Origin: CAZNDN01 sp964571815
Lineage (GTDB): Bacteria > Fibrobacterota > Chitinivibrionia > Chitinivibrionales > WJKA01
Length of the DNA stretch: 9,161 nt
Assembly: GCA_964571815.1 (NCBI GenBank)
Contig: CAZNDN010000151.1
Span: forward strand, 1 to 9,161
Direction of reading: 5' to 3'
Positions 1 through 6,037 of the stretch are shown here, piece after piece; position 1 is the stretch's first letter, and each line of letters starts with the position of its first letter. A program made the position numbers and the translations under genes. The notes under the pieces are model-generated. The model did no database searches, was not told the DNA's origin, and saw only the letters and a list, made by a program, of their open reading frames with translations.

Positions 1-61
1 GCGGCCGGCATCTGTGGTCTCTCCCGCTCCGCGGGACTCCGGCGAAGCCGGCTTGGTCTCC

Positions 62-436
62 ATGTACATCCAACCCGTTCCCAACGGAAAATCTCCGCCG
101 TGTATTCTTCTCAGACAGGACCACCGGGTGGGCAAGCGCGCGGTCAAGAAAACATTGGCCACCGTCAGAAGGCGGCGTAATCGAACGTTTGCATCTTCCT
201 TGGCACGGGAGTGTGCACTGGGCGAGCTTGACGAAGACGACCTGTACATTGCTATGGACCGGCTGCTGCAGCGGCAGAGCGCTCTTGAGGAGAGAATCGC
301 GGCTCGTCATCTCCGGCAAGGGACATCGGTGCTCTATGACCACACATCCGCGTGGTATGAAGGGACTACCTGTGCATTGGCCAAGCGGGGCCATTCACGT
401 GACCGGGAACGGGGAAACCACCAGATCGAGGTCGGC
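62..436 (+). pseudogene. Decayed IS1634-family (IS4 superfamily) transposase, internally deleted and 3'-truncated
   Basis: The reading frame from ATG 62 begins MYIQPVPNGKSPP and continues into a basic stretch (KRAVKKTLA), which is the usual N-terminus of IS1634-type DDE transposases. After codons around 164-186 the similarity jumps to a segment normally much further downstream: GELDEDDLYIAMDRLLQRQ, then VLYDHTSAWYEG, which holds the first catalytic Asp, then LAKRGHSRD and NHQIEVG. From memory of the family, roughly 80-100 residues are missing between the two blocks, although the frame is kept. Similarity stops at about 436, so the rest of the catalytic core (second Asp, Glu) is absent. The open frame runs on to 670, but that tail resembles nothing. 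The element cannot be active. I could not identify its terminal inverted repeats or a target duplication, and its left part may extend beyond the window. Confidence 0.75.
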
Positions 437-466
437 AAGAGCTTTCTTCCACTACGAAAAAGCGCA

Positions 467-498
467 TGCACTGAGCCCTTCGACACGCTCAGGATGCA
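467..498. repeat. Hairpin-forming inverted repeat, possibly part of a dispersed repeat
   Basis: CTGAGC (471-476) and GCTCAG (487-492) form a perfect 6-bp stem around a 10-base loop, CCTTCGACAC. The stem is flanked by TGCA on both sides (467-470 and 495-498). Sequences of the type CTGAGC-CCTTCGACA-CGCTCAG are often seen as dispersed intergenic repeats in bacterial genomes, so this may be one copy or half of one. There is no T-run after it, so it does not look like an intrinsic terminator. It lies just past the end of the transposase remnant, inside the 440-590 stretch where I see nothing else of note. Confidence 0.3.
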
Positions 499-591
499 CC
501 TGGTGAAGTGTGGTGTACTGCGTTTGTCGAAATGGAAAAGATGCATTGAGCGACGCTATACGTACGGAACGCCACGCGGGCGCTTTCTGCC

Positions 592-620
592 TTGCGCGAG
601 TGGCGTACGAAAGGTATACT
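592..620 (+). promoter_or_regulatory. Candidate sigma-70-type promoter of the hydrogenase operon
   Basis: A TATACT -10 box lies at 615-620. A partial -35 box, TTGCGC (592-597, first three bases matching consensus), sits exactly 17 bases upstream. Transcription would start near 627, about 110 bases before the first gene. The -10 is the same hexamer as in the clear promoter at 9063-9091 on the other strand. It is the best candidate I see upstream of the operon, but the -35 is weak, so an activator may be needed. Confidence 0.45.
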
Positions 621-626
621 TAGTTT

Positions 627-644
627 TGTACACCACCACGTACA
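627..644. promoter_or_regulatory. Possible operator: TGTAC-N8-GTACA inverted repeat at the predicted start of transcription
   Basis: TGTAC (627-631) and GTACA (640-644) form a perfect 5-base inverted repeat with an 8-base spacer. It starts 7 bases after the -10 box of the candidate promoter, where a bound repressor would block initiation. Further GTAC tetramers occur at 562, 605 and 662. No matching regulator is encoded in the window, and the half-sites are short, so this could be chance. Confidence 0.25.
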
Positions 645-737
645 CGGGGTTGAGATGCACTGTACCATGATGGCGGCATGGGCGCCCTCTTTCGACGGCG
701 GGCCGTGATGGATACCACACCGAGACGAGAGGGATAT

Positions 738-2267
738 GTGAACACCTTGGAGAATGATGAGTCCCGGGCGATGGAACGTGGAGTGGTGTCTCGATGCGGA
801 AAGGCCGCGGTTCTTCTGCTTTCGCATTCGGAAAGCAATCTTGCGCCCCTCCAGACGCTTCTTTCACGCGAGCCCGAAGGGTACAGTACGCGTCTGCTGC
901 GCAATTCGGAGGAGGTGTACGATTCGGGGACTGCAGTCGCGGCAGGGCGACTGGTCCTCTGTGAGCCGGGGTTCGATGTGAGGTTGCTTGAAGCTGCTGC
1001 ATGGACGATTGACGTAACGGAAGCGTTCGCACCGGTATACGTATTGCGCTGCTCCGACGATGCGGCCCGCCCACTGACAGGCTGCCCCGGTTTCCTCCGC
1101 GTCTGCGGCGTCGTCAACTACACGAAGGGGTGGAGCGACGCCTGGAAGCGTCTCAGCGGATTGTGGGCGGCGTGGCGCAGCCCGTTCCTGAGCTCTCGTA
1201 TCGAGGACGTGTCGGTGAGTGATGTCCTGCAAATGGTGGGTGTTGGGGGATGGACCTGTGCGGTGCGAATCGACGGGGCCGCCGGCAGGCATGCCCTGGA
1301 GGAACGACGGGAGGCCACGCGCGGATGTCTGTACTTCTCGAAAGGTGTTCCGGAGTACGCCTGGTCTTCGGGTCATGCCGGGAGCGAAGCGGTCAAGGAG
1401 CTTCTCGCCGTCCGACATGGGGCCCTGCACGTGTTTCGACGAGCATGGGCGCCGCCGCTGTGCAACCTGAAAGCCACGGTCGAGGAATTGCTGCTTGCCC
1501 ACGCCGTGGAACAAGATGAAAGCACGGCGGGTGTCGAAACAGACGCCGGGGTCGGTGTGAGGATTGGCTCGGTGCGTGAAGAGATGATCTCCGGTCGGAG
1601 AAATGATTTATCCCCGGATGAAGAAGAACTATCTTGTGGGATGAGCCGGGCTGAGCACGGAAACGGCGACAATTCGCCGGATGCGGCCGTTCGGCCGCTG
1701 GACCAGTGGTGGAGAGCAGAGTCCCGTACCATTGGATCGGCGTTTCGCACCTGCACCGGGAAGCCTTTTCCTCTTCGCTGGATGAGTCACAGGGAGTTGA
1801 TGAGGCTGATCACCGATCGAGAGCGCCGTCGTTTCATCTCGCTGGTGGGTGAACGGACGTTTCTTGAAAGGGTGATAGAGCATTGTGCCGGGGATGCGGA
1901 CCGCAGCATGTTCGATACCGCCGCCGTACCCGTGCTCCGCGTAGGGCGATTTGACTCCGTGTGTCTGTATGTCGTGGGGCTCCTCGGCGAAAGCGAAGTC
2001 CCCGTGCTGCCCGAGTATTCGCCCTGTATTGCATACGCTCCCTCGGAGGAGGTTGCGGCAAAGATACGCAGGATGCGATATGCGCGTACCGTGCTGTTCA
2101 TTCCTGCCGCCAATGCCCCGGCGGACGGCCCTGCAATCGAATCCGACAATACTCAGGTATGGCTCCGGTGTGCGTGGGATCTCGATGAAGAGCCCGATGG
2201 AATCGTGGCTGTGTTGGAGCGTGCCGTAGCTTTTTTCGGCGGGCAAACACGACGGACTACGTTGTGA
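738..2267 (+). CDS. DUF4388 (PatA-like) protein with a C-terminal degenerate small-GTPase-like domain
   Basis: About 509 residues from GTG 738, chosen because GAGGG (729-733) lies a few bases upstream. ATG 678 and ATG 708 are in-frame alternatives with poorer ribosome sites (numbering below from 678). Residues about 43-165 look like a weak receiver-like alpha/beta fold (AAVLLLS, GRLVLCEP, APVYVL, NYTKGW) without convincing phosphorylation residues. Residues 178-281 match DUF4388, a domain found in bacterial signalling proteins: SVSDVLQMV, GCLYFSKGVPEYA, then GSEAVKELLAVRHGALHVF. After an acidic linker (282-380), residues 383-520 follow the strand/helix order of SRP-receptor-beta/MglA-like GTPases. 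RFISLVGERTFLERVIEH occupies the P-loop region but lacks GxxxxGK[ST]. CLYVVGLLGE replaces LYTxPGQ. VWLRCAWDLDEEPDGIVAVL resembles the end of such domains. It is probably a non-catalytic partner for the Roadblock proteins that follow. It overlaps the next gene by 4 bases. The domain calls are by eye. Confidence 0.75.
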   Translation: MNTLENDESRAMERGVVSRCGKAAVLLLSHSESNLAPLQTLLSREPEGYSTRLLRNSEEVYDSGTAVAAGRLVLCEPGFDVRLLEAAAWTIDVTEAFAPVYVLRCSDDAARPLTGCPGFLRVCGVVNYTKGWSDAWKRLSGLWAAWRSPFLSSRIEDVSVSDVLQMVGVGGWTCAVRIDGAAGRHALEERREATRGCLYFSKGVPEYAWSSGHAGSEAVKELLAVRHGALHVFRRAWAPPLCNLKATVEELLLAHAVEQDESTAGVETDAGVGVRIGSVREEMISGRRNDLSPDEEELSCGMSRAEHGNGDNSPDAAVRPLDQWWRAESRTIGSAFRTCTGKPFPLRWMSHRELMRLITDRERRRFISLVGERTFLERVIEHCAGDADRSMFDTAAVPVLRVGRFDSVCLYVVGLLGESEVPVLPEYSPCIAYAPSEEVAAKIRRMRYARTVLFIPAANAPADGPAIESDNTQVWLRCAWDLDEEPDGIVAVLERAVAFFGGQTRRTTL

Positions 2268-3292
2268 AACGAGTTGATGAGAACCTTGCGGCCGTTGCGC
2301 AAAGCTCCATGGTGTCGGCGCAGGAACTCGGTCTTGCAGGCAGGGACGGTGCAGGTCGTGAACGCATCGCTTTTTTTCTGGACTCGGAGGACGGGCCGGT
2401 GCTTCACCATGAGCAGGAGGGCGCTGGGCAGATCAAGCCGCGGGCGGAAGCAACAAACTCGTCGGAACTCGATGAAGTTGTGACTATGGCCATGACCCCC
2501 CGGAGATGGGATTTCGTTGCACGTCGCATTATCAGGGGCATAGCATTCTACGCGGGCGTGATCTGTCGGCCGGGCGAGAACAGCTCGCGGCTTGACCGGC
2601 ATCACCTTCTTGCCCTGCTTGATTGTTTCTCGATGAACTGCGATGGCGTTCTGCGGGATTTCGCCGACGGGCTTCAACGGAAGGCCGACGGCGGCGGTGA
2701 GGGGCGCCCATGGGGACACGAGGAGCGGGTACTGGAGAGGCTTGCATCGTTCTCGCATCGGGTCAACAACTGTGCGTTGCTTGATACCGACGGATTCGTG
2801 CTCCACGCTGTGGGGCAAGTGGGCGTCGGCGAGGAACAGGCCGCTCGCCTGGCGCTCTTGCTGGGTCGAGTGGACCGCAAGGTGAGAGGCGTCGAGGGAA
2901 CAGGCGTAAAGTCGCTGGTGCTTTCGGAGGCGGGCTCCGCGCTGTTGATCGGGCGCATAGAATCGAAACCCCTGGCTCTGGCCGTGACGGTCACCGGCGA
3001 GGGGGCAGAGGGCGTCGCGGGATTGCTCTACCGCTACGCCGCAGGTGCGATTGGCGGCGGGGTGGAAGAGGGGGGCACAGCCGGCAGGCGTGTGTGGATA
3101 AAGGATTCATGGCTGGGTGCCCGCCGGCTGAGGGCATGCGGGCGTTTCGTCGCGGGAGAAGGCGCCACGGTGTTTCACGATCCGGCGTGCGCGGCATTGC
3201 TTCACTGCGATGTGGAAAGTCTGACATGGTACGATTGTCGATCGGCGCCCGTGCGGGCCGGTCTCAGGCCATGCAGGCTCTGTCATCCGTAG
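2264..3292 (+). CDS. Roadblock/LC7-domain protein with a C-terminal Ada-like metal-binding domain
   Basis: 342 residues, starting at GTG 2264, which overlaps the previous stop in GTGA; this suggests translational coupling. Residues 1-150 match nothing I recognise. Residues about 153-265 have the Roadblock/LC7 pattern: a helix (EERVLERLASFSHR), two strands separated by a turn (VNNCALLDTDGFVLHAVG), a helix rich in Ala/Leu, then strands (VKSLVLSEAGSALLIGRI, LALAVTVTG) and a last helix. Residues 298-342 resemble the N-terminal zinc domain of Ada and related mini-domains: VFHDPAC, then WYDC, then GLRPCRLCHP. H305-x3-C309-x27-C337-x2-C340 matches the four-ligand spacing of Ada (C-x3-C-x26-C-x2-C) with His as first ligand; C315 and C325 are extra. 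There is no methyltransferase or AraC domain, so a DNA-repair role is unlikely; a metal or redox sensor or a structural zinc site is more plausible. Roadblock domains usually dimerise and act with small GTPases. Confidence 0.8.
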   Translation: MKRVDENLAAVAQSSMVSAQELGLAGRDGAGRERIAFFLDSEDGPVLHHEQEGAGQIKPRAEATNSSELDEVVTMAMTPRRWDFVARRIIRGIAFYAGVICRPGENSSRLDRHHLLALLDCFSMNCDGVLRDFADGLQRKADGGGEGRPWGHEERVLERLASFSHRVNNCALLDTDGFVLHAVGQVGVGEEQAARLALLLGRVDRKVRGVEGTGVKSLVLSEAGSALLIGRIESKPLALAVTVTGEGAEGVAGLLYRYAAGAIGGGVEEGGTAGRRVWIKDSWLGARRLRACGRFVAGEGATVFHDPACAALLHCDVESLTWYDCRSAPVRAGLRPCRLCHP

Positions 3293-3342
3293 GCTCCGGC
3301 TTGCCGGAACGCCCGGCATCTTGTGGGGGAGTCATTTATACG

Positions 3343-3714
3343 ATGGGCGGCGATTCCGAGATCCTGGATGCGGTTCTGAGGAGGGTGCCTCAGGTCGAGG
3401 CCGTGGTTCGTTTGTCGCGGGATGGACTTCTGCTGTCGCGTCATGCCCGGAACGCCGCTGCGATCGAGGAACTCTCGGTTGTGGGCGCAGACATCCTTCA
3501 CGCCGTTCGTGAATCGGGCCTGACGCGGGATGAGGAAAAGCGGAGAGTGACGGTCGAGGCGGAGCACGGTACGATGTACCTGCGGGAAATGGGCGATCAG
3601 ACCGTGATGCTGGTTCTGGTCGGCGGTACGGGAGGACGGTCGACAGTTGCATCGGAGATCGAACGGGCGTTCGCCGCAGCGGGTGAGAACACGCGGAAAA
3701 CAGCCCAAGGGTGA
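3343..3714 (+). CDS. Roadblock/LC7-domain protein
   Basis: 123 residues from ATG 3343. GGGGGAG (3325-3331) lies upstream at a somewhat long spacing of 11 bases. The frame is open further upstream, with ATGs at 3226 and 3271, but those starts would overlap the previous gene and add residues outside the usual Roadblock length of about 110-130. The fold order is visible: a first helix (SEILDAVLRRVPQ), strands VEAVVRLSRDGLLLSRHA, a helix around IEELSVVGADILHAVRES, strands KRRVTVEAEHGTMYLREM and QTVMLVLVGG, and a C-terminal helix (SEIERAFAAAG). It belongs to the family of MglB and CvnB, small homodimers that regulate or scaffold GTPases. It is more divergent than the next Roadblock protein. It lies 50 bases after its upstream neighbour and 32 before the next gene. 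Confidence 0.8.
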   Translation: MGGDSEILDAVLRRVPQVEAVVRLSRDGLLLSRHARNAAAIEELSVVGADILHAVRESGLTRDEEKRRVTVEAEHGTMYLREMGDQTVMLVLVGGTGGRSTVASEIERAFAAAGENTRKTAQG

Positions 3715-3746
3715 GCCCATAAAATCTATGTTCCAAGGGGGTGTCT

Positions 3747-4100
3747 ATGGCAAAGACCCTGAAAGACGCGTTGCGGGAGTATCTCAATATCGACGGTGTC
3801 AACGCGGTGGCTATCGTTGGGCGTGACGGGTTCGTGATTGACAGCGCCAGCACCGTCAAGCTCGACACCGATGCACTCGGTGCCGTGGTGGCCAGCGCGA
3901 TCGGCGCCTCCGAGGCAATCGGCAGGGATTTCTCCATGGGAGACCTTCAGCAGTACCTCCTCGAATTCGCTAACGGCAAGGCGATAATTGCTGCCGCGGG
4001 TGATGGTATACTGGCGTTGATCACTGACCAGAATGCAGTCATCGGCAGTGTGCGGTATGCGGTCAAGCGCAGTCTTGACGGTCTTGTGAAGCTGCTTTGA
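3747..4100 (+). CDS. Roadblock/LC7-domain protein, the most canonical of the cluster
   Basis: 117 residues from ATG 3747, preceded by a strong ribosome site AAGGGGG (3735-3741) with 5 bases of spacing. GTG 3741 is also in frame but falls inside that site. The protein is essentially one Roadblock/LC7 domain: helix (TLKDALREYLNI), the signature VNAVAIVGRDGFVIDSAS, helix (TDALGAVVASAIGASEAIG), strands (LQQYLLEFANGKAIIAAAG, GILALITDQNAVIG) and a long closing helix (VRYAVKRSLDGLVKLL). Such proteins, for example MglB, form dimers that bind Ras-like GTPases. No intact GTPase is encoded in this window; the nearest candidate partner is the degenerate GTPase-like domain of the first operon gene. It has no signal peptide or membrane segment, so it is cytoplasmic. 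Confidence 0.9.
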   Translation: MAKTLKDALREYLNIDGVNAVAIVGRDGFVIDSASTVKLDTDALGAVVASAIGASEAIGRDFSMGDLQQYLLEFANGKAIIAAAGDGILALITDQNAVIGSVRYAVKRSLDGLVKLL

Positions 4101-4164
4101 TACGGAGCAGCCCTGTTGTGCGGCCGGACGCGGGGTTAAGACGAGGGGAATTCGGTGGGTTCTC

Positions 4165-4500
4165 ATGGAGAGCGTGAAGCAGTACAGCAGGCGGCTGGAG
4201 TCGCTGATCGAAGTGCGGGGTGTCCGGGGGGTGTATCTGGTTAGCCAAGACGGTTTCGCGGTTGCGGGCCTCGATCCCTGGCCGACCGACCCGGAAGCCG
4301 TGGCCGCCGCTTCGGCGGTAACGGCGGTTTCCTGCTCGGGGGTGGGCAGGAGTCTGGCACTGGGGGCGTTGAAGTTCATTCTGCTTGAGTATCGTCACGG
4401 GGCTATTGTGATAGCGCCGCGGGATGAAGGAATCTGGGTTGTTGTCGCCGACAGACACCTGGTGGTTGGAGAAATCCGGTTGCGATTGGGCGGCGATTGA
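4165..4500 (+). CDS. Short Roadblock/LC7-domain protein
   Basis: 111 residues from ATG 4165, with a modest ribosome site (GGTGGG, 4154-4159). The Roadblock pattern is clear: helix (SVKQYSRRLESLIEV), the strand-turn-strand VRGVYLVSQDGFAVAGL, an Ala/Val-rich central helix, then LGALKFILLEYRHGAIVIAP and GIWVVVADRHLVVGEIRLRL. The final helix seen in the 3747-4100 protein is almost absent: the protein stops a few residues after the last strand. It may therefore pair with another Roadblock protein of the cluster, since families with several Roadblock paralogues often form heterodimers. The 64-base gap from the preceding gene holds no evident promoter or terminator. Confidence 0.85.
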   Translation: MESVKQYSRRLESLIEVRGVRGVYLVSQDGFAVAGLDPWPTDPEAVAAASAVTAVSCSGVGRSLALGALKFILLEYRHGAIVIAPRDEGIWVVVADRHLVVGEIRLRLGGD

Positions 4501-4572
4501 GTCGGGCCGGTTGTCCGGTTCGGATCCCGGGTGAAGGATACAAGGCATCAACGGAAAGTGAGAAATGACTGG

Positions 4573-5061
4573 ATGAGTACACAAATCGAGGAGCTGCAAA
4601 AGGTTTCATATTTCGTCGGCGCTCTGGCTTCGGCATGTGAGGCCAACCTCGGCAAGGGAAGCCATTCGATCTGTTCGCTGGCGGGAAAGAAATTCGGTCG
4701 CGAGGCCGCCCGGGGGTGCGGGAAGACCGACGATCCGTTCGGGGCTATCGAGATGCTTGGGAAGGCTCTCCGGAAACGCGGTATCGTGTGGGATTTCGAA
4801 CCATTCGCAGGCGAAAACGCTTCGGCGGCCAGGGAGCAAGACGGAAAGAAGCGGATTCGCCTGGCGTTTCGGTCCTGCATGGTGCGCAACGCGCTTTTCA
4901 GGTATTCCCACGAACAGAAACAGTCGCTGTGTTACATGGCGCACGGGGTGTTCGCCGGCGCCATGGAGGAGATTCTGGCCGGTACCAAGGCCGAGCTGGA
5001 GATTGTCCACGCCGGGCCCAACGCATGTCTGAAGGAACTTGTGCTGGAGGAGAAATCATGA
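4573..5061 (+). CDS. V4R-like cysteine-containing protein upstream of the hydrogenase small subunit
   Basis: 162 residues from ATG 4573, with GTGAGA (4558-4563) upstream. GTG 4531 and GTG 4558 are in-frame alternatives that add a basic, unconserved-looking leader. The first half has a helix (YFVGALASACEANLGKGS) and the block SICSLAGKKFGREAA. The second half has RSCMVRNALFR, then SLCYMAHGVFAGAMEEILAG, then HAGPNACLKELVL. The three cysteines C102, C120 and C152 and the 'C...G.(x)GA...' helix recall the V4R (4-vinyl reductase) superfamily of small-molecule or metal-binding domains; the assignment is tentative. The same domain, with nearly the same cysteine spacing, is fused to the ferredoxin encoded at 7438-8172, so both probably serve the hydrogenase. 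Its stop codon overlaps the small-subunit start in ATGA. Confidence 0.75.
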   Translation: MSTQIEELQKVSYFVGALASACEANLGKGSHSICSLAGKKFGREAARGCGKTDDPFGAIEMLGKALRKRGIVWDFEPFAGENASAAREQDGKKRIRLAFRSCMVRNALFRYSHEQKQSLCYMAHGVFAGAMEEILAGTKAELEIVHAGPNACLKELVLEEKS

Positions 5062-5996
5062 AAGCGACGGTATCCACGGAGTGGCTGTCGGGTTGTTCCG
5101 GCTGTCACGTGGCCATGGTAGACCTGCATGAAAAGTTGCTCAAACTGGTAGGTTCGGTGGAGTTCTTGCGGATACCGGTTCTGGTGGATCAGCGCGGATA
5201 TCCTCAGGCGGACATCGGGATTGTCGAGGGCGCCGTGCGGAGCGCTGAAGACCGGGAGGCGCTGCTGAAAATGCGAGAGACCGTGCGGATTCTGATCGCG
5301 TTCGGAACGTGCGCTGTCTATGGGGGGCCCTCGGGAATCGGGTGGCTCTATGACGGCTGTTCCGTCCTGGGGCGTGCCTATGGTGCGGGCCCGACAAACG
5401 CGCCGGGAGAGGGACCCGATGCCGGCGTGCCGCAACTGGAGCAGAGCGTCGTACCGATTGATGAGGTGGTTAAGGTGGATATGTATCTTCCGGGATGTCC
5501 CCCGCACCCTTATTGGATAGCGGCTGCGATTTCTTCGGCGATCAACGGCGATACATCCGCCATCCATGAGAAGACGGTCTGCTCGCGATGCAAGCGTCGC
5601 ATGCGCAAACGCGAGGGGGCACGTCTTCAACGGGGCGCGGTCTCGGCCGACGATCCCGAGATGTGTCTGCTGAGCCAGGGCGTTGTCTGCCTGGGCTCGG
5701 TGACCATGGAGCGATGTCTGGCGCAATGCCCCAACCGCGGGGTTGCCTGCAGCGGGTGCGCGGGACCGTCGGCGGATATCATCACCGAGCCTCATTACGA
5801 TATTCGTACCTTGGTCTCCCGCCGCATGAGCATGCTGACGGGGATCGCCGAAGAAGAAATAAGGGAGTACATCGAAGAGGAAGCCCGTACGTTCTACGGC
5901 TATGCGATGGCGTCGCCGGTGATGTTTCGCAAGCCCACGGTGGAGCTGAGAGAATGGGCGATGCGAACAACCGAAGCAGTTGAGGCCGAGGGTTGA
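5058..5996 (+). CDS. [NiFe] hydrogenase small subunit, group 3 (MvhG/HydA-like)
   Basis: 312 residues from ATG 5058. It carries electrons between the Ni-Fe site of the large subunit and the redox partner through iron-sulfur clusters. The proximal [4Fe-4S] ligands are visible: SGCSGC (C13, C16), FGTC (C85) and LPGCPPHP (C147). The C-terminal part adds eight more cysteines: CSRC (C175, C178), C203 and C211 (CLLSQGVVCLG), C220, C224, C231 and C234. That is enough for two further [4Fe-4S] clusters. This long form, with CLLxQGxxCLG, matches MvhG/F420-non-reducing and sulfhydrogenase-type small subunits. HoxY of NAD-linked enzymes is only about 180-210 residues. There is no Tat signal, so it is cytoplasmic, as expected for group 3. 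Residues 250-312 are an additional, mostly helical tail. The gene overlaps the V4R-like gene by 4 bases and sits 41 bases before the large-subunit gene. Confidence 0.93.
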   Translation: MKATVSTEWLSGCSGCHVAMVDLHEKLLKLVGSVEFLRIPVLVDQRGYPQADIGIVEGAVRSAEDREALLKMRETVRILIAFGTCAVYGGPSGIGWLYDGCSVLGRAYGAGPTNAPGEGPDAGVPQLEQSVVPIDEVVKVDMYLPGCPPHPYWIAAAISSAINGDTSAIHEKTVCSRCKRRMRKREGARLQRGAVSADDPEMCLLSQGVVCLGSVTMERCLAQCPNRGVACSGCAGPSADIITEPHYDIRTLVSRRMSMLTGIAEEEIREYIEEEARTFYGYAMASPVMFRKPTVELREWAMRTTEAVEAEG

Positions 5997-6037
5997 GCGA
6001 CGGGACTCACACCAACCGGTAAGGAGCACCGAACGAT

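Noticed and set aside
39..51. CCGGC-GAA-GCCGG hairpin near the left edge, considered as an IS end or attenuator
   Set aside because: The stem is short and GC-only, and no matching terminal repeat is found at the other side of the transposase remnant.
43..165. N-terminal region of the first operon gene (residue numbers from ATG 678) as a true response-regulator receiver domain
   Set aside because: The alternating strand/helix pattern is suggestive, but the acidic pocket and phospho-acceptor Asp are not evident, so it is mentioned only as receiver-like.
437..670. Continuation of the open frame past the transposase remnant, which would make a 218-residue protein from 14
   Set aside because: The part after about 436 has no similarity to the transposase family, crosses the hairpin and the candidate promoter, and has no coding character that I can see.
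4932..6029. Minus-strand open frame (365 codons) opposite the small subunit
   Set aside because: It is a shadow of a clearly functional gene, with low-complexity Arg/His-rich translation and no ribosome site of note.
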